DNA from: Tardiphaga sp.
GTDB lineage: Bacteria; Pseudomonadota; Alphaproteobacteria; Rhizobiales; Xanthobacteraceae
Reading direction: 5' to 3'
DNA length: 52,558 nt
Assembly (NCBI RefSeq): GCF_028290785.1
Contig: NZ_JAQGJD010000324.1
Span: forward strand, 1-52,558
This document shows positions 32,711 to 41,661 of the stretch, piece by piece (positions within the stretch are counted from its first letter, which is position 1; each line of letters begins with the position of its first letter). Below the pieces are notes generated by a model. The model was not told the DNA's origin, made no database searches, and worked only from the letters and a program-made list of their open reading frames with translations. A program made the position numbers and the translations under genes.

Positions 32711-32758
32711 ATGATCGCAGCCTGCCGCAACACCCGTCTTTGGTGGCGCACCTCCTGA
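32711..32758 (+). CDS. trpL: trp leader peptide
   Basis: A 15-residue open frame, M-I-A-A-C-R-N-T-R-L-W-W-R-T-S, with two adjacent Trp codons, 118 bp before the trpE(G) start. A stem covering the second Trp-to-stop region and a terminator follow, the standard attenuation layout. In rhizobia the same leader is known to be released as a small RNA and peptide acting in trans. It is unlikely to arise by chance at this position. No strong ribosome-binding site is visible. Confidence 0.82.
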   Translation: MIAACRNTRLWWRTS

Positions 32759-32825
32759 ACGAGGTGGCTGTGCGATTTTCTATTTTCAATCGTCAAAAGG
32801 CCGCCCTCGCAGTGCGACGGCCTTT
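32749..32825 (+). promoter_or_regulatory. trp attenuator (pause hairpin, antiterminator, terminator)
   Basis: Pause stem: CACCTC (32749-32754) with GAGGTG (32761-32766). Terminator: AAAGGCCG (32796-32803) with CGGCCTTT (32818-32825), its inside strengthened by TCGC/GCGA, then a T-rich stretch. Antiterminator: GGTGGCT region (32763-32769) can pair with GGCCGCC (32799-32805), and TGCGA (32771-32775) with TCGCA (32807-32811). When ribosomes stall at the two Trp codons, the antiterminator should form and trpE(G) be transcribed. Confidence 0.8.
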
Positions 32826-32876
32826 GTTCGTTTGTCCTGTGTGGCGCGCCTCTCCCGGATTTCGTAAGAGGACATC

Positions 32877-35039
32877 ATGAACAGGACGGTCTTTTCACTT
32901 CCCGCCGACAGTACCTACCAGACCCGCGCCGGGCTCACGGTGGCGCGCCATGTGGCGCAGTTTACCGGCGGCACCGCACTCGACGACCTGATCGAGTTGC
33001 TGGACCGCCGCCGCGGCGTGGTGCTGTCGTCAGGCACCACGGTGCCCGGGCGCTATGAGAGCTTCGACCTCGGTTTCGCCGATCCGCCGTTGCTGCTGGA
33101 GACCACCGGACCCGAGTTCTCCCTGACCGCGCTGAATGCACGCGGCCGGGTGCTGATCGCGTTCCTTGGCGACTCCCTGCGCGACCCCTGCGTGGTGATC
33201 GACAAGCGCTCCGCCAACCTGTTGAAGGGCCACATCGTTCGCGGCGATGCCCCGATCGAGGAAGACCAGCGTACCCGCCGTGCCAGCGTGATGTCGCTGG
33301 TACGCGATATGGTGGCACAGCTGTTTTCGTCGGACGATCCGATGCTCGGCCTGTTCGGCGCCTTCGCCTACGATCTGGTGTTTCAGATGGAAGACCTGAA
33401 ACAGAAACGCGCCCGCGAGGCCGACCAGCGCGACATCGTGCTGTATCTGCCGGACCAATTGCTGGCCTATGACCGCGCCACCGGCCGCGGCGTGACGCTG
33501 AGCTACGACTTTGTCTGGAAGGGCAACGCCACCGCCGGCCTGCCGCGCGAGACGCCGGACAGCGGCTATAACAAACAGCCGCGCCAGGGCTTTGCCGACC
33601 ACGCGCCCGGCGAGTATCAGGCGACGGTAGAGACGGCGCGCGCCGCTTTCGCCCGCGGCGATCTGTTCGAGGCGGTGCCCGGGCAATTGTTCGCCGAACC
33701 CTGCGAACGCTCGCCGGCGGAAGTGTTCCAGCGGCTCTGCGTCATCAACCCGTCGCCCTATGGCGCGCTGATGAATCTCGGCGACGGCGAATTTCTTGTC
33801 GCTGCTTCTCCGGAAATGTTCGTGCGCTCCGACGGCCGCCGCATCGAGACCTGCCCGATTTCCGGCACCATCGCGCGGGGCGTCGATGCCATCGGCGATG
33901 CCGAGCAGATCCGGCAATTGCTGAATTCGGAGAAGGACGAATTCGAACTCAACATGTGCACCGACGTCGACCGCAACGACAAGGCGCGGGTCTGTGTCCC
34001 CGGCACCATCAAGGTGCTGGCGCGTCGCCAGATCGAAACCTATTCAAAACTGTTCCACACCGTCGATCACGTCGAGGGCGTGTTACGTCCGGGTTTCGAC
34101 GCACTCGACGCGTTTCTCACCCACGCCTGGGCAGTCACCGTGACCGGCGCGCCGAAACTGTGGGCGATGCAGTTTGTCGAGGACAATGAGCGCTCGTCGC
34201 GGCGCTGGTACGCCGGCGCGATCGGCTGCGTGTCGTTCGACGGCGGTATCAACACCGGCATCACCATCCGCACCATCCGTATGAAGGACGGCCTAGCGGA
34301 AGTCCGCGTCGGCGCGACCTTGCTGTTCGACTCGGATCCTGTCGCCGAAGAGAAGGAATGTCAGACCAAGGCGGCGGCGTTGTTCCAGGCGCTGCGCGGC
34401 GACGCGCCGAAGCCGCTGTCGGCGTTCGCGCCGGATGCCTCGGGCTCCGGCAAGAAGGTGCTGCTGATCGACCACGATGATAGCTTTGTCCACATGCTGG
34501 CGGACTACTTTCGCCAGGTCGGCGCCACCGTCAGCGTGGTCCGGCACATCCATGCGCAGACCGTACTGAACCGGGAGAAATTTGACCTGCTGGTGTTGTC
34601 GCCGGGGCCGGGACGCCCCGAGGACTTTGGCATCAAGGCGACCATCGATACCGCGCTGGAGAAGCAATTGCCGGTGTTCGGCGTCTGCCTCGGCGTGCAG
34701 GCGATCGGCGAATATTTCGGCGGCGTGCTGGGCCAACTGGCGCAGCCGGCACATGGCCGGCCGTCACGGGTGCAGAACCGCGGCGGCAAGCTGATGTTCA
34801 ACCTGCCCAATGAGATCGTGATCGGCCGCTATCATTCGCTGTTCGTCGAGCAGGACAGTATGCCCGCGGTACTCACCGTCACCGCTGCCACCGAGGATGG
34901 CGTCGCCATGGCGATCGAACACACCACGCTGCCGATCGGCGGCGTGCAGTTTCACCCGGAATCGCTGATGTCGCTCGGCGGCGATGTCGGCCTGCGCATC
35001 GTCGAGAACGCGTTCCGACTCGGCCAGAAATCCAACTAA
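32877..35039 (+). CDS. trpE(G): Anthranilate synthase, fused TrpE-TrpG
   Basis: A 720-residue fusion that turns chorismate and glutamine into anthranilate, the first step of tryptophan synthesis. The TrpE part (about 1-500) has 'CPISGTIARG' and 'LNSEKDEFELNMCTDVDRND'; 'LLLETTGPEFS' matches the region of Trp feedback. The TrpG glutaminase (about 525-720) has catalytic C604 in 'GVCLGVQAIG' and His-Glu in 'VQFHPES'. The fusion is typical of Rhizobiales. AGAGGA lies just before the ATG. It is controlled by the upstream attenuator. Confidence 0.96.
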   Translation: MNRTVFSLPADSTYQTRAGLTVARHVAQFTGGTALDDLIELLDRRRGVVLSSGTTVPGRYESFDLGFADPPLLLETTGPEFSLTALNARGRVLIAFLGDSLRDPCVVIDKRSANLLKGHIVRGDAPIEEDQRTRRASVMSLVRDMVAQLFSSDDPMLGLFGAFAYDLVFQMEDLKQKRAREADQRDIVLYLPDQLLAYDRATGRGVTLSYDFVWKGNATAGLPRETPDSGYNKQPRQGFADHAPGEYQATVETARAAFARGDLFEAVPGQLFAEPCERSPAEVFQRLCVINPSPYGALMNLGDGEFLVAASPEMFVRSDGRRIETCPISGTIARGVDAIGDAEQIRQLLNSEKDEFELNMCTDVDRNDKARVCVPGTIKVLARRQIETYSKLFHTVDHVEGVLRPGFDALDAFLTHAWAVTVTGAPKLWAMQFVEDNERSSRRWYAGAIGCVSFDGGINTGITIRTIRMKDGLAEVRVGATLLFDSDPVAEEKECQTKAAALFQALRGDAPKPLSAFAPDASGSGKKVLLIDHDDSFVHMLADYFRQVGATVSVVRHIHAQTVLNREKFDLLVLSPGPGRPEDFGIKATIDTALEKQLPVFGVCLGVQAIGEYFGGVLGQLAQPAHGRPSRVQNRGGKLMFNLPNEIVIGRYHSLFVEQDSMPAVLTVTAATEDGVAMAIEHTTLPIGGVQFHPESLMSLGGDVGLRIVENAFRLGQKSN

Positions 35040-35063
35040 ACTTCAATCCTCTGAAAGACGTCG

Positions 35064-35609
35064 ATGACACCCGAACTTGAGCACGACCTGAAGGCCTCCG
35101 TCCGCACCATCAAGGATTATCCCAAGCCCGGGATCTTGTTCCGCGACATCACCACGCTGCTCGGCGACGCGCGCTCGTTCCGCCGCGCCATCGACGAGCT
35201 GGTGCAGCCCTGGGCCGGGCTGAAGATCGACAAGGTGGCCGGCATGGAAGCGCGCGGTTTCATCATCGGCGGGGCGGTAGCGCATCAGCTATCGGCCGGC
35301 TTCGTGCCGATCCGCAAGAAGGGCAAGCTGCCGCACACCACGGTGAGCATCGCCTATTCCCTGGAATATGGCCTCGACGAAATGGAAGTCCACGCCGACG
35401 CCATCAAGCCCGGCGAGCGCGTCATTCTGGTCGATGACCTCATTGCCACCGGCGGCACCGCGGAGGGCGCCTGCAAGCTGATGCGCCAGATCGGCGCCGA
35501 GGTGATGGCGGCGTGCTTCATCATCGACCTGCCGGATCTGGGCGGCGCGGCCAAACTGCGCGCGATGGGCGTGCCGGTGCGCACGCTGATGACGTTCGAC
35601 GGGCACTGA
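35064..35609 (+). CDS. apt: Adenine phosphoribosyltransferase
   Basis: A 181-residue purine-salvage enzyme joining adenine to PRPP to give AMP. The N-terminal '[19 protein letters not shown]' and '[14 protein letters not shown]' are APT hallmarks; the PRPP loop is '[14 protein letters not shown]'. Length is typical. It lies 24 bp after trpE(G) and may be read from the same transcript; both pathways use PRPP, though a functional link is only inference. Confidence 0.95.
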   Translation: MTPELEHDLKASVRTIKDYPKPGILFRDITTLLGDARSFRRAIDELVQPWAGLKIDKVAGMEARGFIIGGAVAHQLSAGFVPIRKKGKLPHTTVSIAYSLEYGLDEMEVHADAIKPGERVILVDDLIATGGTAEGACKLMRQIGAEVMAACFIIDLPDLGGAAKLRAMGVPVRTLMTFDGH

Positions 35610-35658
35610 TTGCCGGACCGGCCGTTCCTCACCGCACCGTGAAGCCGGAATACCGGAA

Positions 35659-35690
35659 ATCGATTGCAGCCTAATCGATAGCATCCTATC
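35659..35690 (+). promoter_or_regulatory. Probable MarR operator (two overlapping inverted repeats)
   Basis: ATCGATT (35659-35665) and AATCGAT (35673-35679) are perfect 7-bp arms with a 7-base spacer. GATAG (35677-35681) and CTATC (35686-35690) form a second perfect pair. Both end within 10-40 bp of the marR start codon, as expected for autoregulation of a MarR-efflux operon. AT-rich relative to its surroundings. Confidence 0.6.
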
Positions 35691-35698
35691 TAATTCGG

Positions 35699-36175
35699 AT
35701 GACGTTCGCTCCATCCCACATTCAGGCGGAACTCGGCCTTCTGGTCGCACGATTGGCCCGCGTCTGGCGTCGCAAGGCGGACCAGGCGCTGTCCGCGCAC
35801 GGGCTGTCGGAAGCTACCGCGCATCCGCTGCTGATCCTGTCGCGCGGCGGTAAGCACGTCCGCCAGGGCGTGCTGGCCGACGAGATGGGCCTGGAAGGCC
35901 CGTCGGTGGTGCGGTTGATCGATCTACTGGCGGCCGAAGGACTGGTCGAGCGCCGCGAGGATCCCACCGATCGCCGCGCCAAGATGCTGCATCTCACCGC
36001 GCTCGGCGAAGCCAAGGCCGAGGAGATCAAGCGCGTGATGCGCCGCGTCCGTGCCGACCTGATGAAGGACGTCTCCGCCGACGAACTCGCGGTCACCTTC
36101 GATGTGCTACGGCGGATCGAACTTTCCGCCAACCGATCGCTGCTCGCCGCCGAGGAGGCGGACTCCCTGCCATGA
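35699..36175 (+). CDS. MarR-family transcriptional regulator
   Basis: A 158-residue winged-helix repressor: 'VLADEMGLEGPSVVRLIDLLAAEGLVERREDPTDRRAKMLHLTALG' is the recognition helix and wing. It is the first gene of a four-gene operon with an efflux pump and overlaps the FUSC gene by ATGA. MarR proteins usually release DNA on binding phenolic compounds, and FUSC/HlyD pumps export such acids. The inducer is not known. Confidence 0.9.
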   Translation: MTFAPSHIQAELGLLVARLARVWRRKADQALSAHGLSEATAHPLLILSRGGKHVRQGVLADEMGLEGPSVVRLIDLLAAEGLVERREDPTDRRAKMLHLTALGEAKAEEIKRVMRRVRADLMKDVSADELAVTFDVLRRIELSANRSLLAAEEADSLP

Positions 36176-38235
36176 CCGCTGTTCGCTCGACGTTTCTGGT
36201 TCGCCACGCCGACATCATCTTTTCGCTGAAAACATTTCTCGCGGCGGTGATGGCGCTGCTGATCGCGCTGGCGATGGACTTGCCGCGGCCGTACTGGGCA
36301 TTGGCGACGGTCTACATCGCCTCGCAGTCGCTGGCCGGCGCGACCCGCTCTAAGGCGTTCTTTCGCGTCGCCGGCACGCTGATCGGCGCCTGCGCGAGCG
36401 TTGCGCTGGTGCCTAACCTGGTCAATTCACCGGAACTGCTCAGCCTTGGCCTCGCGCTGTGGGTTGGGCTCTGCCTCTACATCTCGATGCTCGACCGCAC
36501 GCCGCGCGGCTACATGTTCATGCTGGCGGGCTACACCGCGGCGCTGATCGGGTTTCCCTCGGTCTCAGAGCCGGCGGCGATCTTCGACATCGCGCTGGCG
36601 CGCAGCGAGGAGATCATTCTCGGCATCCTCTGCGCCAGCATCGTCTCCACCATCGTGCTGCCGCGCAGCGTCGGCCCGGCCGTTGCTGCGCGGGTCGGTA
36701 CCTGGCTTGGCGGCGCGCGCGCCATCAGCCAGCAGGTGCTGGCCGGGCATGGCGCCGACAAGGCGGTGCGAGAGCAGCGCTTGCACCTCGCCTCCGACGC
36801 CGTCGATATCGACACGCTGTCGGATCACCTAGCCTACGACCGCAACGTCAGTCGCGACACGCCGTGCTGGCTGCGCGCGTTACGGCTGCGCATGCTGATG
36901 CTGCTGCCGCTGCTGTCCTCGATCGGCGACCGCATCGATGCTCTCGGCAGCGAGGTGCGCTCGACGCAGCCACGCCTGATGGCCCTGGTCGACGATCTTT
37001 CCCACTGGATCGCCGATGACGATACCGCACGCGAACCGGCCGACCGGCTGCGCGCGGCGATCGCCGCGCAGTTGCCGAAGCTCGATGCCGGCTCGTCCTG
37101 GGATACGATCATGGTCGCCAGTCTCTTGCTGCGGCTGCGCGAACTGGTGGATATCTCCGCGGACTGCCGTGTGCTCAACCAGGCGATTGCCGAAGGCGGC
37201 CGTCCGACCGACGCCAGGCTGGCATTTCGTTCCGAAGCCGGAGTCGCGCCGGTGCGGCATGTGGATCACGGGATGGCGCTGTGGTCCGCCGGCGGCGCCA
37301 TTCTCGCGATCCTGCTGTGCTGTGCGTTTTGGATTTACACCGGTTGGGTCGATGGCGCCTCGGCGCCGATGATGGCTGCGGTCGGCTGCTCGTTTTTCGC
37401 GAACATGGATGATCCCTCGGTCGGCTTGCGCGGCTTCGCCAAATGGACGCTGGTGGCGATGGTCATTGTCGCGACCTATCTGTTCGCGATACTGCCGGGA
37501 ATCTCCAACATCGAGATGCTGATTGCGGTGCTGGCGCCGGCGTTCCTGCTGTTCGGCTACCTGATCGCGCGCCCGGCGACGTTCTTCATCGGCATGCTGC
37601 TGGCCGCCAACACCGCCAGCCTGATGGCGATCCAGTCAACCTACAGCGCCGATTTCGCGGCCTTCGCCAATGCCGGTATCGCCTTCTTCGTCGGCGTCGA
37701 AATCTCGGCGCTGACCATCCTGCTGGCGCGTTCGGTGGGCGCGGAATGGAGCGTGCGCCGGCTGATGCGCAAGGGCTGGACGGCTTTGGCTTGGGCCGCC
37801 GAGAGCCGCGGCAACCGCGACCGCGCCGCCTTCGCCGGACTGATGCTTAACCGCATCGGCCTGCTGGCGCCACGTCTCGCGGCGCTGCCGGACAGCGACC
37901 TGCGCAACGTCGATAATCTCAGGGAACTGCGCGTCGGCCTCAATATCGTCGATCTGCGCCGTGCCCGTCACGGCCTGTCGCCGCAGACGCTGCAGGCCAT
38001 CGATGCCATGCTTGATGAGCTCGCCGCGGATTTCCGAACCTATGACGGCGGCACGATGCCGCCCGGGCTGCTGGCCGATATCGACCGCGCGCTGGCCGGG
38101 GCGATGACCGAGGCCGGCGATGCGGTGCGCGGCGATGCGCTGATCGGCCTTGTGGGCATCCGTCGCGGCCTGTTTCCGGAGGCGCCGGCCTATCAGCCGA
38201 TGGCGCTGCCTCGGCACGGGAGCGTTGCGGCATGA
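36172..38235 (+). CDS. FUSC-family inner-membrane efflux protein (AaeB-like)
   Basis: A 687-residue membrane protein with two sets of about five to six membrane segments (about 15-165 and 370-510) separated by a cytoplasmic region, the FUSC / AaeB architecture. The motif 'PYWALATVYIASQSLAGATRSKAFFRVAGTLIGA' is the family core. With the DUF1656 and HlyD proteins it should form a pump for aromatic carboxylic acids or similar toxicants. Its start overlaps marR and its stop overlaps the next gene. Confidence 0.9.
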   Translation: MTAVRSTFLVRHADIIFSLKTFLAAVMALLIALAMDLPRPYWALATVYIASQSLAGATRSKAFFRVAGTLIGACASVALVPNLVNSPELLSLGLALWVGLCLYISMLDRTPRGYMFMLAGYTAALIGFPSVSEPAAIFDIALARSEEIILGILCASIVSTIVLPRSVGPAVAARVGTWLGGARAISQQVLAGHGADKAVREQRLHLASDAVDIDTLSDHLAYDRNVSRDTPCWLRALRLRMLMLLPLLSSIGDRIDALGSEVRSTQPRLMALVDDLSHWIADDDTAREPADRLRAAIAAQLPKLDAGSSWDTIMVASLLLRLRELVDISADCRVLNQAIAEGGRPTDARLAFRSEAGVAPVRHVDHGMALWSAGGAILAILLCCAFWIYTGWVDGASAPMMAAVGCSFFANMDDPSVGLRGFAKWTLVAMVIVATYLFAILPGISNIEMLIAVLAPAFLLFGYLIARPATFFIGMLLAANTASLMAIQSTYSADFAAFANAGIAFFVGVEISALTILLARSVGAEWSVRRLMRKGWTALAWAAESRGNRDRAAFAGLMLNRIGLLAPRLAALPDSDLRNVDNLRELRVGLNIVDLRRARHGLSPQTLQAIDAMLDELAADFRTYDGGTMPPGLLADIDRALAGAMTEAGDAVRGDALIGLVGIRRGLFPEAPAYQPMALPRHGSVAA

Positions 38236-38441
38236 GATATGAAATCGATCTGTTTGGAATCCTCGTGCCGGCGCTGCTGTTGTGGTTGATTCTTACCTAC
38301 CTCATAGGCGCGCTGCTGCGGCCGCTGTTGGAGCGTTCCGGCCTGTACCGTTTCGTCTGGCATCGCGCGTTGTTCGATCTCGCGCTGTACGTCTGCCTGC
38401 TCGGCGGCGTGGTCTATCTCTCGTCCGGATTGCTGTCATGA
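38232..38441 (+). CDS. DUF1656 small membrane protein (AaeX-like)
   Basis: A 69-residue protein with two membrane segments (about 8-28 and 47-66), beginning 'MRYEIDLFGILVPALLLW', which is the DUF1656 signature. It always accompanies FUSC and HlyD partners, as AaeX does in E. coli. Overlaps both neighbours by 4 bp. Its role in the pump is not known. Confidence 0.88.
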   Translation: MRYEIDLFGILVPALLLWLILTYLIGALLRPLLERSGLYRFVWHRALFDLALYVCLLGGVVYLSSGLLS

Positions 38442-39334
38442 AAAACACCGTTGGGTTCGTCCGCCGTTTCACCGTCACCGCGCTGATGGTGGTCGCCGCC
38501 TTGGCCGTCGGCCGCTATCTCTGGGTCTATTACATGGACGCACCCTGGACCCGCGACGGGCGGGTGCGCGCCGACGTGGTCACCGTGGCGCCGGATGTCT
38601 CCGGCTTCGTCACCGAGATTTTGGTCAAGGACAATCAGAAAGTGAAGCGCGGCGACGTGATCATGCGCATCGACCGCGTGCGCTTCGCGCTGGCGCTGCA
38701 GCAGGCGCAAGCCGTGGTCGCCGGGCGCCACGCAACGCTCGATCAGGCCAATGCCGATCTGAAGCGCTACCGCGAACTCACCACCGACGCGGTGTCGCAG
38801 CAGAAGCAGGAGCAGGTGACGGCGACGCAGTTGCTCGCCAAGGCCGCATATGATCAGGGCATCGCCGATCAGGCGGTGGCGCAGCTCAATCTCGATCGCA
38901 GCGAAGTGCACGCGCCGGTCAATGGCGCCATTTCCAACATGGGTCTGCGGCCCGGCACCTATGTCAGTGCGGGCAAGGGTGTGATGGCACTGGTCGATAC
39001 CGATACGCTTCATGTCGATGGCTACTTCGAGGAGACCAAGCTGCCGCGCATCCACATCGGCGATGCCGTCAACATCCACCTGATGGGCGACTCTGAAAAA
39101 CTTGCCGGCCGTGTCGAAAGCATCGCCGCCGGCATCGAGGATCGCGACCGCGCCGAAGGCAGCAACCTGCTCGCCAATGTAACGCCGACCTTCAGCTGGG
39201 TGCGGCTGGCGCAGCGCGTCCCGGTGCGCATCGTGCTCGACAGCATTCCAGTTGGCGCGACGCTGGTGGCCGGCCGCACGGCGACGGTGGAGATTTTGCC
39301 GAAGGACGGGACGAGCGTGGCGAAGGCGTTTTGA
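38438..39334 (+). CDS. HlyD/EmrA-type membrane fusion protein (AaeA-like)
   Basis: A 298-residue periplasmic adaptor anchored by one N-terminal segment (about 10-28). 'VTVAPDVSGFVTEILVKDNQKVKRGDVIMRID' is the lipoyl-like motif, followed by a helical hairpin and a second half-motif 'VHAPVNGAISNMGLRPGTYVSAG'. It should link the FUSC pump to an outer-membrane channel encoded elsewhere. Last gene of the marR operon; its ATG overlaps the previous TGA. Confidence 0.92.
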   Translation: MKNTVGFVRRFTVTALMVVAALAVGRYLWVYYMDAPWTRDGRVRADVVTVAPDVSGFVTEILVKDNQKVKRGDVIMRIDRVRFALALQQAQAVVAGRHATLDQANADLKRYRELTTDAVSQQKQEQVTATQLLAKAAYDQGIADQAVAQLNLDRSEVHAPVNGAISNMGLRPGTYVSAGKGVMALVDTDTLHVDGYFEETKLPRIHIGDAVNIHLMGDSEKLAGRVESIAAGIEDRDRAEGSNLLANVTPTFSWVRLAQRVPVRIVLDSIPVGATLVAGRTATVEILPKDGTSVAKAF

Positions 39335-39382
39335 GATACTGATTCAAGTGCGGCAGAGGGAGGCCGGCGACCGTCTAAATGA

Positions 39383-39522
39383 CTTGTGTCCCGATGCGGC
39401 GCGGCGCTCTTGTGCCGCTCCGCAGAGCCGGGACCGTCGCGAAAACCGGAGTGTGGGACGGCCCCGGCTCTGCGGTGCGCCACGCCGCCAAGGCGGCGCG
39501 TTGCACCGCGTCCGGGGCAAGA
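39383..39522. repeat. Nested palindromic intergenic repeat (family B, copy 2)
   Basis: Outer wording GACTTGTGTCCCGATGCGGC pairs imperfectly with ACCGCGTCCGGGGCAAG. Inner arms CCGCAGAGCCGGGACCG and GGCCCCGGCTCTGCGG are near-perfect complements. It shares inner arms and ends with the copy at 2584-2709 but differs in the loop, so copies diverge mostly in unpaired parts. It separates convergent HlyD and SsuA-type genes. Confidence 0.75.
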
Positions 39523-39534
39523 GCCTCTGTCGGT

Positions 39535-40488
39535 TCAGTTCGACGCCGGCGCCGCCTGCGTGAAGCTGCGGTCCACTGCCTTGCTGACATCGACCGGCTT
39601 CGACAGAATTCCATAGCGCGTGGCGCGATCGGACGCTTCCTGGAATTCCTTGACCACGCCGTCGTCGATGGCGATCGGCCTCGTGTCCTGCGCCTTGTAG
39701 GCGCGCAGCAGCACGTCTTCCGGCAGCTTGGTCAGTTCGGCTGTGTTTTTGGCATATTCCTCTACATGCTCGCGCGACCAGGTTCGCGCCTTGTTGAGGC
39801 GCTGCAGGAAGTCTGCGATGGCTTCGCGCTTGGTCGCGATGGCCTGATCCGAGGCGATGATGAAGGTCAGCGTCGGCGTCAACCCAGCGCCATCGGCCAC
39901 CACGCGGGCGTTGTCTTTCAGCACGGCGTAGGAGACGTAGGGCTCCCACACCGCCCAGCCGTCGATCGAGCCGGCCACCAGCGCGATCTTGGCATCGACG
40001 GGACCGAGCGGCGCAAAGGTCGCATCGGTGATCTTGTAGCCCGCCTTCTCCAGCGTCGCGTCGATCAGGAACTGGCCCCAGCCGCCGCGGGTGCCCGCGA
40101 GCCGCTTGCCCTTGAGGTCGGCCGCCGTCTTGATCGGGGAATCGTTGCGCACCAGAATGGCTTGCGTGTCGGCATTGGCACGGACCCCGCCGATCGCCTT
40201 GATCGGCGAACCCGCCGCATAGATCGAGAGAAACGCGAGATCACCGGTATGGCCGACATCGAGCGCGCCGGCGTTGAGCGCTTCGAGGATCGGCGCCGCG
40301 GCGGGAAATTCCGACCACACGATCTTATAGGGCAGGTCCTTCGCCAGACCTGAGGCCTCGAGCAGCGAGCGATTGCCGCCCTTCTGGTCGCCGATCCGCA
40401 GCGTGACGGGATCGGCGGCGAAGGTGGAAGTTGCAACGGTGAGGCTGAAAGCGGCGGCGAGCAAAGTGGCGGAAAGCGGCTTGTTCAT
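39535..40488 (-). CDS. SsuA-type periplasmic sulfonate/nitrate-class binding protein (orphan)
   Basis: A 317-residue periplasmic protein with a signal peptide ending 'TSTFAAD' and an ABC-transporter substrate-binding fold of the sulfonate / nitrate / taurine class ('LRIGDQKGGNRSLLEASGLAKDLPYKIVWSEFPAAAPILEALNAGALDVGHTGDLAFL'). It probably binds an alkanesulfonate. No matching permease, ATPase or monooxygenase gene is near, so it is an orphan here. The ATG giving 'MNKPLSATL' is preferred because it leaves a normal signal peptide. Confidence 0.85.
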   Translation of the reverse strand: MNKPLSATLLAAAFSLTVATSTFAADPVTLRIGDQKGGNRSLLEASGLAKDLPYKIVWSEFPAAAPILEALNAGALDVGHTGDLAFLSIYAAGSPIKAIGGVRANADTQAILVRNDSPIKTAADLKGKRLAGTRGGWGQFLIDATLEKAGYKITDATFAPLGPVDAKIALVAGSIDGWAVWEPYVSYAVLKDNARVVADGAGLTPTLTFIIASDQAIATKREAIADFLQRLNKARTWSREHVEEYAKNTAELTKLPEDVLLRAYKAQDTRPIAIDDGVVKEFQEASDRATRYGILSKPVDVSKAVDRSFTQAAPASN

Positions 40489-40629
40489 GATGGTTTCTCT
40501 GATGGGATGCGTCCCATCAAAGCTACGCGTGATGTGCGGCCGGTCAACGGAATGGCTGACCGAAGATCTGCGTGACGCAGCAACGATCATGTCGTCGTTG
40601 ATCGCGCCGTGGAAGTTTTGCGCTGTTCC

Positions 40630-40656
40630 TTTCCTCTCCCACAGGGGAGGAGGGAA
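40630..40656. repeat. Short hairpin repeat (family E, copy 1)
   Basis: CCTCTCCC-aca-GGGGAGGAGG with TTT and AAA at the ends. Related wording recurs at 50506-50530 (CTTCC...CTACAGGGGAGGAAG). It lies just past the stop of the leftward tripartite-tricarboxylate-type gene and may act as its terminator, though no T run follows. Confidence 0.5.
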
Positions 40657-40662
40657 ACAAAA

Positions 40663-41661
40663 TCATTCCACCTTGCCGATCTTCTTCACCGCCGCGATCA
40701 GCCGCGCGCTGTCGGTATCGACGAATTTTGCGAAGTCGGGCGCGTCCAGATAGGCGACCGGGCTGCCGGCGGCGGCAAAGGTCCTGGACACTTCGGGCGC
40801 CTGCACCGCCTGCGCCATCGCTTCGCGCAACCGCGTCATGATTGGCGCGGGCAGCGCCGCCGGCGCGAACAGTCCGGCCCAGATGTAGAACTCCACGTCC
40901 TTGTAGCCGAGCTCCTTGAAGGTCGGTAGGTCGGGGAAGCTCGGCACGCGCTCGGCGCCCCAGTTCGCCAGCACGCGCATTTTGCCGTCATCGACCTGCT
41001 GCCGCAGCGTGCCCGGTGCGGAGGCCACCGCCTGCACGGTGCCGGACAGCAGCGCGGTGAGGGCAGGGCCGGCGCCGCGGAACGGTACATGCAGCAGCTT
41101 GATGCCGGCGCTGGCGGCGAACATCTCCATCGCCACATGCAGCGTGCCGTAGGGACCGGATGAGCCATACGGAATCTGTCCCGGCCGCCTCTTCGCATCG
41201 TCGACAAAATCCTGCAGCGTCTTCCACGGCGCATTGGCCGGCACCGCCAGCAGCGTGGGATCGGCCAGCACGCGGGCCACCGGCGCGAATTGCGCGACCT
41301 CATAGGATACCGGCCGCTCGAACAGCCGGTCGGCCTCCGGCAGCACCGCCAGCGACGACAGCGTCATCAGCAGCGTATAGCCGTCTGGCTCGGCGCGTGC
41401 CGCCTGGGCATTGCCGACGGACCCGCCGGCGCCGCCCGCGCGGTTATCGACGATGACCGGCTTGCCGAGAATCCGTTCCAGCGCGATCGCCACCGGCCGT
41501 GCCGCGAGGTCGGCCTGGCCGCCCGCCGGGAACGGCACGATCATGGTGATGTTGCGCGAGGGCCAGGCGGTCTCTGCGCGCGACATGGACATCAGCGCAC
41601 CAAGCCCGGCATACGTAACGGGAACCGCCACCGCGGCCTTCAGGACATCGCGTCGATTCAT
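40663..41661 (-). CDS. Bug/TctC-family periplasmic binding protein (orphan)
   Basis: A 332-residue tripartite-tricarboxylate-type substrate-binding protein. The N-terminus 'MNRRDVLKAAVAV' is a twin-arginine-like signal, cleaved about 'SRAETA'. 'WPSRNITMIVPFPAGGQADLAARPVAIALERILGKPVIVDNRAGGAGGSVG' is the family ligand-pocket signature. Members bind organic acids. Neither TctA nor TctB is adjacent, as is usual for the many orphan Bug proteins. It is divergent from the glycosyltransferase across about 275 bp. Confidence 0.88.
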   Translation of the reverse strand: MNRRDVLKAAVAVPVTYAGLGALMSMSRAETAWPSRNITMIVPFPAGGQADLAARPVAIALERILGKPVIVDNRAGGAGGSVGNAQAARAEPDGYTLLMTLSSLAVLPEADRLFERPVSYEVAQFAPVARVLADPTLLAVPANAPWKTLQDFVDDAKRRPGQIPYGSSGPYGTLHVAMEMFAASAGIKLLHVPFRGAGPALTALLSGTVQAVASAPGTLRQQVDDGKMRVLANWGAERVPSFPDLPTFKELGYKDVEFYIWAGLFAPAALPAPIMTRLREAMAQAVQAPEVSRTFAAAGSPVAYLDAPDFAKFVDTDSARLIAAVKKIGKVE

